The notes beneath the pieces were generated by a model. It was not told the DNA's origin, searched no databases, and was given only the letters and a program-made list of their open reading frames with translations. Shown one piece after another: positions 1 through 5,662 of a stretch of 7,082 nt of DNA; position 1 is the first letter of the stretch; every line of letters begins with the position of its first letter. Location of the stretch: NCBI GenBank assembly GCA_947177315.1, contig CAMWTX010000081.1:1-7082 (forward strand). Direction: 5' to 3'. The translations under genes were made by a program, and so were the position numbers. Source of the stretch: an uncultured Bacteroidales bacterium. GTDB lineage: Bacteria; Bacteroidota; Bacteroidia; Bacteroidales; P3.

Positions 1-266
1 ATCGGGGGGGCAAGTTCCATCACAATGGCCTTACGGGTGGCGAAGCCCACCGAATAGACGGGAATCCAAGGCGAATCCATATTGACCTCCAGCTGTATGG
101 CGATAGCCGCCCCTACAAAAATGGAAACCAGCGAAACCAAGGGAATGGAGTCGAATCCCAACTGGTTCATCTCGCCCACCACCTGTTTCCAAAAAAGCTT
201 GCGCTTTCCCGGTGGGGAAAACACCTTGCCCAACAGAATGAAATAACTTCCTATCGTACGTATCAT
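1..266 (-). CDS. MlaE/YrbE-family ABC transporter permease, partial (N-terminal 88 residues)
   Basis: The open frame runs off the left edge of the window, so only 88 codons from an ATG are visible. Residues 41-59 form a hydrophobic, membrane-like segment (IPLVSLVSIFVGAAIAIQL). They are followed at about 72-88 by SVGFATRKAIVMELAPP, which resembles the conserved region of MlaE permeases that carries an E-L-x-P motif. Proteins of this family are inner-membrane permeases that, with an MlaF-type ATPase and an MlaD-type MCE protein, move phospholipids between the inner and outer membranes. The ATPase gene would be expected just beyond the left edge, but this cannot be seen. The start is the first ATG in the frame; no upstream in-frame ATG was found, and a -7-like box lies about 30 nt upstream. 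It is divergent from the small lipoprotein gene. The family call is firm; the exact substrate is inferred. Confidence 0.85.
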   Translation of the reverse strand, partial: MIRTIGSYFILLGKVFSPPGKRKLFWKQVVGEMNQLGFDSIPLVSLVSIFVGAAIAIQLEVNMDSPWIPVYSVGFATRKAIVMELAPP

Positions 267-297
267 AGCCAAACAAGCCCCTTGACGGACTTTCGGG

Positions 298-305
298 CAA
301 AGATA
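298..305 (-). promoter_or_regulatory. Bacteroidota -7-like promoter box for the MlaE permease
   Basis: The minus strand reads TATCTTTG, an exact match to the Bacteroidota -7 consensus TAnnTTTG, ending 31 nt before the permease ATG. I could not find a TTTG -33 element at the usual 19-21 bp spacing, so the call rests on one box and its position. Confidence 0.5.
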
Positions 306-334
306 GCAATGTTTTTTGTTTGCCGGGCTTTGTA

Positions 335-342
335 TATTTTTG
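335..342 (+). promoter_or_regulatory. Bacteroidota -7-like promoter box for the small lipoprotein
   Basis: TATTTTTG fits TAnnTTTG and ends 18 nt before the ATG at 361. TTTG elements lie at 315-318 and 319-322, giving spacers of 16 and 12 bp, shorter than the usual 19-21 bp. The position argues for the ATG at 361 over the longer frame that begins at a TTG at 316, which lies upstream of this box. Confidence 0.4.
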
Positions 343-360
343 CCCAAACCATTTTGGCGG

Positions 361-621
361 ATGAAAACCAAGAAAATCTTCAAACCCCTCCTGCCCTGCC
401 TGCTTTTAGCCGGAACGCTCTGTTCGTGCAGGCCTCACTACTATCTGCCCGGCGGCAACCACCGCCGCAAACCTGCCCCAAACTGCGGCTGCCCCTCTTT
501 CTCACAGCACGCCCCCTTATTCTTCAACACGCCCAGGTTCCAGCCGCTGCACGGAAACCAGCCCGTGTACGCGCACTTTCTGCCCGTTGGCAACGTTCCG
601 CACGCCGACAAAAGGCGGTAG
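361..621 (+). CDS. Small putative lipoprotein, Cys-containing (86 aa)
   Basis: The product begins MKTKKIFKPLLPCLLLAGTL and continues C-S-C at 21-23: a basic N-terminus, a hydrophobic core and a lipobox-like L-C-S-C, with Cys23 the likely lipidated residue. The mature part starts CRPHYYLP and has a basic patch (NHRRK) and a Cys-Gly-Cys-Pro motif at 42-45. There is no acidic export signal after the lipid cysteine, so surface exposure is not suggested. I do not recognise a named family or a function. The last 35 codons overlap, on the opposite strand, the end of the SprT-like gene, whose C-terminus looks genuine. The lipoprotein tail (about residue 53 onward) may therefore be run-on sequence after loss of an earlier stop. 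The start is chosen because the signal peptide begins at this ATG and a -7-like box precedes it. A spurious ORF remains possible, but the signal peptide argues against that. Confidence 0.6.
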   Translation: MKTKKIFKPLLPCLLLAGTLCSCRPHYYLPGGNHRRKPAPNCGCPSFSQHAPLFFNTPRFQPLHGNQPVYAHFLPVGNVPHADKRR

Positions 622-1398
622 CGTTTCCTCCACCACATAATCGGCATGCTCCATACGGATTCTTGAACCCACGGGAACATCGGCCATTCGGAGGGTTTCC
701 GCCACATACCATGTTTCTTCCCGGGGGTGAACCGCCGGCTCCTGTCTTTTCAAAGATTGGAACGCAGCCTCTTCCTGTTCTCGCAAGCGGTCGCATTCTT
801 TCTGTCGGATGCCCTCCAAAAGTTTTTCCGCAGCAGGCCCCATATAGGGCGCAGGAATCACGATGCCTTTTTGGAGCAAGGCCATGTAGGTGGAAAAGAA
901 CGCCTTGCGGTTCTTGCCGTAGCGGTGGCACGCCATTTCCAGATCCTGTTCGAAATAGCGGCTCGTCTTTTCGAAATAGCCGGCAATTACCTGCAAGATA
1001 TCCTGAGGAAAGATACGGGGCGAAAAAAAGGGCTTGAAAAGCGTCTTGAAATTCTTTTTCCATTCCCTGCCATGCGGATAGACCTCGTTGCCATACTGCT
1101 TCTGTGTCTGCAAGTGCGCCCATTCATGCACGAATACGAACAAAAGCGCATAAGGATTCAAGTCTATCTGCAAGGAAATGGTATGGAGCGTTGAGAAACC
1201 GCCCGCACCGGAAGAAACGGCATTTCCCGAAACCTTGGGAGGCATGTAATAGCCCAGCGTGCTGCCCTTGCGGTTGGAGAACGCCACGCGCACGCCATCC
1301 CGCTGCAACATGGAAACCACCAGAGGCAACGCCTCCGCAATGATATAGGGCTTGAGCGCCCACGCCACATTCCGTTCTACCTTGATGCCTGCAGACAC
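517..1398 (-). CDS. SprT-like zinc metallopeptidase domain protein (293 aa)
   Basis: The HExxH zinc-protease motif is present as HEWAH at residues 91-95 (Glu92 would be catalytic), preceded by a hydrophobic strand (LLFVFV). A third putative zinc ligand, His109, lies in YPHGREWKKNF, the H-G-x-x-W/F-K pattern typical of SprT-like domains. Residues 16-60 look like the usual N-terminal part of the domain. A charged helical stretch (195-220) leads to a small beta-rich C-terminal module (about 235-285). Related proteins include SprT and the DNA-protein crosslink protease SPRTN; for this bacterial branch the substrate is unknown, so a DNA-repair role is only a guess. The start is a GTG: an in-frame stop (the upstream gene's own TAA) lies six codons upstream and no ATG intervenes. 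The gene follows the glycosyltransferase by 15 nt with no promoter seen between them, which suggests co-transcription. Its 3' end overlaps the convergent small lipoprotein gene by 105 nt. Confidence 0.85.
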   Translation of the reverse strand: MSAGIKVERNVAWALKPYIIAEALPLVVSMLQRDGVRVAFSNRKGSTLGYYMPPKVSGNAVSSGAGGFSTLHTISLQIDLNPYALLFVFVHEWAHLQTQKQYGNEVYPHGREWKKNFKTLFKPFFSPRIFPQDILQVIAGYFEKTSRYFEQDLEMACHRYGKNRKAFFSTYMALLQKGIVIPAPYMGPAAEKLLEGIRQKECDRLREQEEAAFQSLKRQEPAVHPREETWYVAETLRMADVPVGSRIRMEHADYVVEETLPPFVGVRNVANGQKVRVHGLVSVQRLEPGRVEE

Positions 1399-1413
1399 GG
1401 GCCAAGCGATGCT

Positions 1414-2175
1414 TTAGAACACAGGAGGTTTGGGCCTGCCTTTATACTGCCCGTGGAAACGCCGGAACCGCAACGAAACCACCCCGAAGAACGCCTCCTT
1501 GAATATCTTCTTGCTCATCTTGGAGGTGCCTTCGGTACGGTCGGTGAACACGATGGAAACTTCCTTTATCTGATAGCCCAGCTTGTAGGCGGTATATTTC
1601 ATCTCTATCTGGAACGCATAGCCCACAAAATGCACGTCATCCAGATCCATGCCGCGCAAGAGGGAGGCCTTGTAGCAGACAAAACCGGCCGTGGCATCGC
1701 CTATCTTCATACGGGTAACGAAACGCACGTAAGCCGAAGCGTAATAAGACATGAGCACCCTGCCGATAGGCCAATTGATCACGTTCACCACCCCGTTCAC
1801 ATAGCGCGAACCCACACTGAGGTCTGCGCCGTCTTTGGCACAGGCGTTATAAAGCCTTTCCAAGTCGAGAGGATTGTGCGAGAAGTCGGCATCCATTTCG
1901 ATAACATACTCGTACTGATGCCGCAACGCCCACTTGAAACCGTGAATGTAGGCCGTGCCCAAGCCCAACTTGCCGGTACGTTTTTCGATAAACAGACGGT
2001 CGCCGAACTCCGTTTCGATAAGCCTTTCCACAATGGCGGCCGTGCCGTCGGGCGAATTGTCTTCCACCACCAGGATATCGAAAGCCTTAGGCAAGGCAAA
2101 CACCGCCCGGATGATTTTTTCGATATTCTCCTTTTCGTTGTAGGTAGGAATAATTACCAATGTGTCGCTACGCAT
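1414..2175 (-). CDS. DPM1-like polyprenyl-phosphate sugar transferase, GT2 family (253 aa)
   Basis: This is a GT-A fold, family 2 glycosyltransferase of the dolichyl/polyprenyl-phosphate mannosyltransferase type, which moves a sugar from a nucleotide donor to a lipid phosphate at the cytoplasmic face of the membrane. Signatures are VIIPTYNEKENI near residues 7-18, VEDNSPDGT at 37-45, the metal-binding DAD at 95-97 in EMDADFSHNP, GSRYVNG at 122-128, NWPIGR at 134-139 and TEGTSKM at 214-220. The length matches the short form that lacks C-terminal membrane helices. A longer start at 2193 would add MLKPLG, but a TACATTTG box ends at 2201, which would leave that start almost leaderless. The ATG at 2175 leaves a leader of about 20 nt and matches the family N-terminus, so I chose it. 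The sugar (mannose or another hexose) cannot be told from the sequence. It is the first gene of a probable operon with the SprT-like gene. Confidence 0.92.
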   Translation of the reverse strand: MRSDTLVIIPTYNEKENIEKIIRAVFALPKAFDILVVEDNSPDGTAAIVERLIETEFGDRLFIEKRTGKLGLGTAYIHGFKWALRHQYEYVIEMDADFSHNPLDLERLYNACAKDGADLSVGSRYVNGVVNVINWPIGRVLMSYYASAYVRFVTRMKIGDATAGFVCYKASLLRGMDLDDVHFVGYAFQIEMKYTAYKLGYQIKEVSIVFTDRTEGTSKMSKKIFKEAFFGVVSLRFRRFHGQYKGRPKPPVF

Positions 2176-2200
2176 ACCCAAAGGTTTTAACATTCTCCGA

Positions 2201-2208
2201 CAAATGTA
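2201..2208 (-). promoter_or_regulatory. -7-like promoter box for the glycosyltransferase-SprT pair
   Basis: The minus strand reads TACATTTG, an exact TAnnTTTG match. No TTTG lies at the standard distance upstream; only a T-run (plus-strand A's at 2222-2226) is present, at a shorter spacing. The box position decides the glycosyltransferase start in favour of the ATG at 2175. Confidence 0.55.
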
Positions 2209-2216
2209 GCAAAATA

Positions 2217-2247
2217 TTGTGAAAAACGGGAATCTCCGCTATCTTCG
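2217..2247 (+). promoter_or_regulatory. Probable promoter of the DUF2027-Smr gene
   Basis: TTG at 2217-2219 (ATTG instead of TTTG) and TATCTTCG at 2240-2247 (one mismatch to TAnnTTTG) are spaced by 20 bp, within the Bacteroidota norm. The box ends 25 nt before the ATG at 2273. The core overlaps the divergent glycosyltransferase promoter region, so the two transcripts start back to back. Confidence 0.45.
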
Positions 2248-2272
2248 CGCAAACCTAAAGACACATACGGCA

Positions 2273-3451
2273 ATGAAATTCGAGATAGGCGACAAGGTAA
2301 AGTTCATGGACCAGGAAGGCCAAGGCGAAATCACCAAAATCATCAACGCCAACACGGTAGGCGTCACCACCGACGGGTTTGAAATTCCCTGTTCGGTTAC
2401 CGACCTGATCAAGGTGGAAAAACCGGCATCTACCGCCGAACGCCTGTTTTACGAAGGCAAGGGCAGTTACGATGCCCCGGAGAAAGCCCCTAAGAACGTA
2501 AACAGGATACCGGCGGCGCACCACAGGCCGGAAGAGGAAGAAGATTTACCGGAGATGCCAACTCAAGCCTCCTCACCGACCGCCGAAGAAGCGGAAGACC
2601 TGCGTATCTCTCCCCTGCGCCGTTCGTTCGGCGGCAAGAATCCGCAGAGCGAGGGCGTCTATATCGCGCTCGTACCCTTGGATCAGCAGTTCATGCTGCG
2701 CGGCCCGCTGGAATTCTATATCGTGAACTATACGCCCCACACCCTGCTCTACAATTTCGCCACCCGGGGCGCGGAAAGCTTTTACGGCGTGGATTTCGCT
2801 TCCGTGCCTCCTTACAGCAAGATATTGGTGGAAAGCGTGGAGCGCGAGGATTTGGGCCTATGGACGGAAGGCATCCTGCAAGGATTGTTCTTTCAGGACG
2901 AAAGCCCGACATGGCTGTTGCCGTTCAGCAAAGATTACAAGATACGGGTGAACCATCTAGGACGGCAGGAAAACTATGTATTTCCGGTATTCATGCAACA
3001 GAAAACGCTCTTGGTGCCGGTACTGGATGCCGCCCTGCACAAGGCCGAAGGCATCGCACTCCAGTCTGGAAAAGCCCGCAACGAAGAAGGCAAAGCCGAA
3101 CAGCCTGCCCGAAACATCGTTACCGACTCCAAGAATCCGCTACAGGCCTATATGATTCAACGCAATGTGGCGGAAGTGGACCTGCACGTGGAAAAACTGC
3201 TGGCCACGCGCCTGGAGCTCAAAAACGCCGAAGAAAAAGACTATCTGGCCCGCCAACTGCAAGTATTCGAAACCTGCCTGAACCAAGCCATCAACCAGCG
3301 GCTCTCCAAAATCATCTTCATCCACGGGGTGGGCAACGGAATCCTCAAGGCCGAAATGGAAAAGAATCTCAAGCAGTACGAGAACCTGCATTTTATGGAG
3401 GCGTCCCGGGTTAAATACGGGGCGGGAGCGCTTGAGGTATATATCGGATAA
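2273..3451 (+). CDS. DUF2027 and Smr domain-containing protein (392 aa)
   Basis: Three parts are visible. Residues 1-49 form a small beta-rich module (MKFEIGDKVKFMDQEGQGEI, KOW-like in look). Residues 51-125 are a low-complexity acidic linker with a run of glutamates at 87-90. About 128-255 is the DUF2027 domain, rich in aromatic and beta-type sequence. Residues 300-392 are an Smr domain with its hallmarks: VDLHVEKL at 302-309 (the L-D-x-H motif), IFIHGVGNGILK at 348-359 (H-G-x-G-x-G-x-L) and KYGAGALEVYI at 381-391. Smr domains occur in MutS2 and in stand-alone nucleases acting on DNA or RNA. The DUF2027-Smr pairing is a Bacteroidota arrangement whose physiological role I cannot state. The frame is open further upstream, but the DUF2027 N-terminus begins at this ATG and the promoter lies inside the longer version, so the start is well supported. 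Nothing appears broken. No terminator is evident after the stop. Confidence 0.9.
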   Translation: MKFEIGDKVKFMDQEGQGEITKIINANTVGVTTDGFEIPCSVTDLIKVEKPASTAERLFYEGKGSYDAPEKAPKNVNRIPAAHHRPEEEEDLPEMPTQASSPTAEEAEDLRISPLRRSFGGKNPQSEGVYIALVPLDQQFMLRGPLEFYIVNYTPHTLLYNFATRGAESFYGVDFASVPPYSKILVESVEREDLGLWTEGILQGLFFQDESPTWLLPFSKDYKIRVNHLGRQENYVFPVFMQQKTLLVPVLDAALHKAEGIALQSGKARNEEGKAEQPARNIVTDSKNPLQAYMIQRNVAEVDLHVEKLLATRLELKNAEEKDYLARQLQVFETCLNQAINQRLSKIIFIHGVGNGILKAEMEKNLKQYENLHFMEASRVKYGAGALEVYIG

Positions 3452-3491
3452 AGCTGCGCCTCGCATCTTACCGCCCAGAATCTTTGTTGAA

Positions 3492-3563
3492 AATTTTATT
3501 ACATTTGCATAATAAAATTATTAGAGCAATCTAATAAAATTATTAGCACAACCTAATAAAATT
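3492..3563 (+). repeat. Repeat cluster in ATPase leader: one inverted plus three 22-bp-phased copies of AATAAAATT
   Basis: AATAAAATT occurs at 3511-3519, 3533-3541 and 3555-3563, exactly 22 bp apart. Its reverse complement AATTTTATT lies at 3492-3500. The first two direct copies sit in near-identical 22-bp units (3511-3532 and 3533-3554; about 17 of 22 positions agree) and the third is partial. The second unit includes the palindrome CTAATAA-AA-TTATTAG at 3531-3546. The inverted copy and the first direct copy form 9-bp arms around the -7-like box. A spacing of about two helical turns would place bound proteins on one DNA face, which suggests an operator array for the downstream ATPase gene. 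It could also be an AT-rich leader without function. Confidence 0.75.
3500..3507 (+). promoter_or_regulatory. -7-like promoter box for the DUF4143-type ATPase
   Basis: TACATTTG matches TAnnTTTG exactly. TTTG at 3483-3486 could be the -33 element, but its 13-bp spacer is short. The box lies in the 10-nt loop between 9-bp inverted arms (3492-3500 and 3511-3519), sharing T3500 with the left arm. Transcription from here would give a leader of about 55 nt containing the direct repeats. Confidence 0.5.
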
Positions 3564-3567
3564 TACA

Positions 3568-4752
3568 ATGAACATTCAACGTTCTTGTTTTCAAAAGATA
3601 ATCGAGCGTATTTTAGAACCCCGAAAGTTCATCCAAGTGCTGTACGGGGCCCGGCAGGTGGGCAAGACTACGCTGATGCAACAAGTGGCAAAGGCTGTCG
3701 GAGAGCCTTATCTGTTTGCATCCGCCGATGATATGAATGAAGCAGACACGGTTTGGGTACGCCGACTATGGGACGAAGCCCGGAAGTTGCACCGGCAGAC
3801 AGGCAAAGCCGTACTCTTGATTATCGATGAAATACAGAAAGTGCCGAACTGGAGCGAATCGGTAAAGAAAGAATGGGATGCCGACAGTCTCAATAGTCAG
3901 GATATCAAGGTCGTTATCTTGGGATCATCTTCTCTGAAGATTCAACAAGGGCTTACTGAATCGTTGGCAGGACGCTTCGAATCCATTTTCATTCCCCATT
4001 GGTCTTATCAGGAAATGGCAGACGCTTTCGGATTTTCCTTGAACCAATACATTTGGTTAGGCGGTTATCCGGGTTCGGCACAACTGGTTTCCGATGAAAA
4101 ACGATGGAAGCACTATATTCGTAATTCGTTAATAGACACCACATTGTCGCGAGACATCCTGATGATGACACGGGTGGACAAACCCGTATTGTTGCGCCGG
4201 CTGTTCGAAATAGGCTGTTCCTATTCGGCACAAATCCTTTCTCTTACCAAGATACAGGGCGAACTGATGGAATCGGGCAACCTGACCACCCTCAGCCATT
4301 ACCTTTCGCTGCTCTCCTCAGCGAGCCTGCTCTGCGGCTTGGAAAAATTCAGCAACAACGTATTGCGCAAACGGGCTTCCAAGCCCAAATTCCAAGTATT
4401 CAACAATGCCCTGATGAGTGCCGTGAGCCCCTATTCCTGGGAGGAAGCAGCCCTGAACCCATCCCTTTGGGGCAGGGCGGTGGAATCGGCGGTGGGGACC
4501 CACCTGCTCAATCACTCCTATGGCGAAGACTACCGGCTGTATTACTGGAACGAAAACAGCAAGGAGGTGGATTTTGTTATTGAGAACGGCAAAAAGACCG
4601 TGGCGATTGAAGTAAAAAGCGGCAAGGATTCCTTTAACCGGGGAATGGCCTTATTCGACCAACAGTTTCATCCCTCAGCCCTCTACACCATAGGCACCGA
4701 CGGAATCCCCTTGGAAGAATTCTTCCGCATGAACCCCGCGGAATTGTTTTAA
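3568..4752 (+). CDS. AAA_14/DUF4143-type P-loop ATPase (394 aa)
   Basis: This is an ATPase of the AAA_14 plus DUF4143 type, often present in several copies in Bacteroidales and without a settled cellular role. Walker A is GARQVGKTT at residues 27-35 (Lys33, Thr34). Walker B is LLIIDEIQ at 83-90 (Asp87, Glu88). A sensor-like LGSSS follows at 118-122, and LAGRFESI at 133-140 is the typical arginine-containing motif. The DUF4143 part (about 185-394) includes a helical middle and a C-terminal nuclease-like core: GRAVESAVG at 302-310, then D335, E348 and K350 in VDFVIEN...AIEVKSG, which fits a PD-(D/E)xK fold. It therefore looks intact for both ATP binding and the nuclease-like module. The ATG is set by the family N-terminus (IQR...ILEPRKFIQVLYGARQ). 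It stands as a single gene, with its own repeat-bearing leader and no partner beside it on the same strand. Confidence 0.9.
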   Translation: MNIQRSCFQKIIERILEPRKFIQVLYGARQVGKTTLMQQVAKAVGEPYLFASADDMNEADTVWVRRLWDEARKLHRQTGKAVLLIIDEIQKVPNWSESVKKEWDADSLNSQDIKVVILGSSSLKIQQGLTESLAGRFESIFIPHWSYQEMADAFGFSLNQYIWLGGYPGSAQLVSDEKRWKHYIRNSLIDTTLSRDILMMTRVDKPVLLRRLFEIGCSYSAQILSLTKIQGELMESGNLTTLSHYLSLLSSASLLCGLEKFSNNVLRKRASKPKFQVFNNALMSAVSPYSWEEAALNPSLWGRAVESAVGTHLLNHSYGEDYRLYYWNENSKEVDFVIENGKKTVAIEVKSGKDSFNRGMALFDQQFHPSALYTIGTDGIPLEEFFRMNPAELF

Positions 4753-4817
4753 AAGAAGGAGCCGCGGGGCGTACGCATCGCCCTGCCCGCCACGCAGGAA
4801 GCGCCCTAAAAATTGGC
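4753..4817. other. GC-rich gap after the ATPase gene
   Basis: This short spacer is clearly GC-richer than the sequence to its right. It includes GGGCG-7 nt-CGCCC (4767-4771 and 4779-4783) without a following T-run, so it is not a convincing terminator for the ATPase gene. The ATPase frame stays open for 18 codons past its stop, to a second TAA at 4807-4809. No gene is supported here. Confidence 0.3.
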
Positions 4818-4858
4818 AAAAAAAATCCGGAACCTGTCGGTTTCGACGGGCTCCGGAT
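4818..4858 (-). terminator. Intrinsic terminator for the HEPN-like/LRR transcript
   Basis: Arms 4825-4839 and 4844-4858 pair over 15 bp with one A-C mismatch and one G-T wobble, closing a 4-nt loop (GTTT). On the minus strand the hairpin is followed by eight T's (plus-strand A's 4818-4825). It lies 33 nt past the stop of the minus-strand gene at 4891. No T-run follows on the plus strand, so it serves mainly the minus strand. Confidence 0.85.
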
Positions 4859-4890
4859 AGAGGGAATTAGAATTCCTACGGATTTACTTC

Positions 4891-5643
4891 TCAGGCAAGA
4901 ATCTTATTTTTTTTGTGAGGCTGTAATTCAGCAGCCGAAAAATAATTTTTCGCTTCCATTGCCTCATCAATAGCGACAAGCAAGCTGTTTACCGCATCAT
5001 AAGCCTCCTCTATAAACGTTGCATTAAGTACTATTTTTTTCTCTTTATCAACTTCGATGGTCGGATTTTTTTTCAAGAACGCTTGGTCGGGTTTTCCGTC
5101 CGAATGAACCAATATATGCCTGATTTCAAGAAAAGGCAAGGCTTTGTCTATCAATTGTTGTTTTATCGACAAATCCAATTTCTTGTTTATCTTAGAAATC
5201 AAACTAAGCGTACTGCGCTTATTTTCTAACTGCTGAAAGATTTGCGCCATAATCTTTTGCACAATCTCTTTTTTTGTGGATATCGCCAAAATATCATTGG
5301 CATTCATATTTACCTTATGCTCTCCAACCAACCTATCCGTATTGGCACCATTCATAGCCCCTTCTTGAAGAATATACCGCATATACTCCGTTACTTCCTC
5401 ATACATATCCTTGATAAAAGCAACATAGATAGTTCTTCTCAAATGATTCACTACCAATTCTCGATTATGGGCATTATTTTTCCTATTGAAAAGCAATGGA
5501 TGCTTAGCAGCATCAACTCGCTGGAATATGGTATCATCATCCTTTAACAATTCTTTGTTTAAAACGAGGATATTCACAAATTCCTTATCGGTTCGAAAAT
5601 AATCCAACCTGCTCTTAAACCGTCTGTATCCTTTACTTGACAT
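4891..5643 (-). CDS. Uncharacterised AT-rich protein with HEPN-like R-X4-H motif (250 aa)
   Basis: I do not recognise a named family with certainty. The protein looks largely alpha-helical, with no signal peptide or membrane segment. Residues 173-187 read EIRHILVHSDGKPDQ: Arg175-X4-His180 within R-H-x-L-V-H-x-D-G fits the catalytic motif of HEPN ribonucleases, which sits at the start of a late helix in that fold. HEPN proteins are often toxins or effectors of anti-phage and abortive-infection systems, but some are not, and no antitoxin or nucleotidyltransferase partner is next to it. The preceding helices carry many Lys/Glu/Asn residues (e.g. NKRSTLSLISKINKKLDLSI at 141-160). The gene is visibly AT-rich (a sample line, 5161-5220, is about 32% GC, against about 47% at 2881-2940), which suggests acquisition. 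It starts 19 nt after the LRR gene stop with no -7 consensus box seen between, so it is probably co-transcribed. A strong terminator follows. Confidence 0.6.
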   Translation of the reverse strand: MSSKGYRRFKSRLDYFRTDKEFVNILVLNKELLKDDDTIFQRVDAAKHPLLFNRKNNAHNRELVVNHLRRTIYVAFIKDMYEEVTEYMRYILQEGAMNGANTDRLVGEHKVNMNANDILAISTKKEIVQKIMAQIFQQLENKRSTLSLISKINKKLDLSIKQQLIDKALPFLEIRHILVHSDGKPDQAFLKKNPTIEVDKEKKIVLNATFIEEAYDAVNSLLVAIDEAMEAKNYFSAAELQPHKKNKILA

Positions 5644-5662
5644 ATTATTATGTATTTACATT

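Noticed and set aside
31..309. 92-codon minus-strand open frame at the left end
   Set aside because: It is in a different frame from the MlaE permease, which shows a membrane segment and family motif; this frame has neither.
450..467. Hairpin CGGCGG-CAACCA-CCGCCG as a terminator of the SprT-like gene
   Set aside because: The stem has only six base pairs, no T-run follows on either strand, and it lies within the lipoprotein reading frame.
282..1037. 251-codon plus-strand open frame
   Set aside because: It lies antisense to the SprT-like gene, starts in the divergent promoter region, and its proline/arginine-rich translation looks like a shadow of GC-rich coding DNA.
1453..2190. 245-codon plus-strand open frame
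   Set aside because: It is exactly antisense to the glycosyltransferase, whose motifs are unmistakable; no domain is seen in the antisense product.
3511..3564. Possible mini CRISPR-like or phage attachment repeats
   Set aside because: The units are directly abutting with no unique spacers, there are no cas genes or integrase, and the position in a promoter leader fits an operator better.
5242..5547. 101-codon plus-strand frame inside the HEPN-like gene
   Set aside because: It is antisense to a longer AT-rich gene with a recognisable motif, has no promoter-like box that I could see, and shows no domain.
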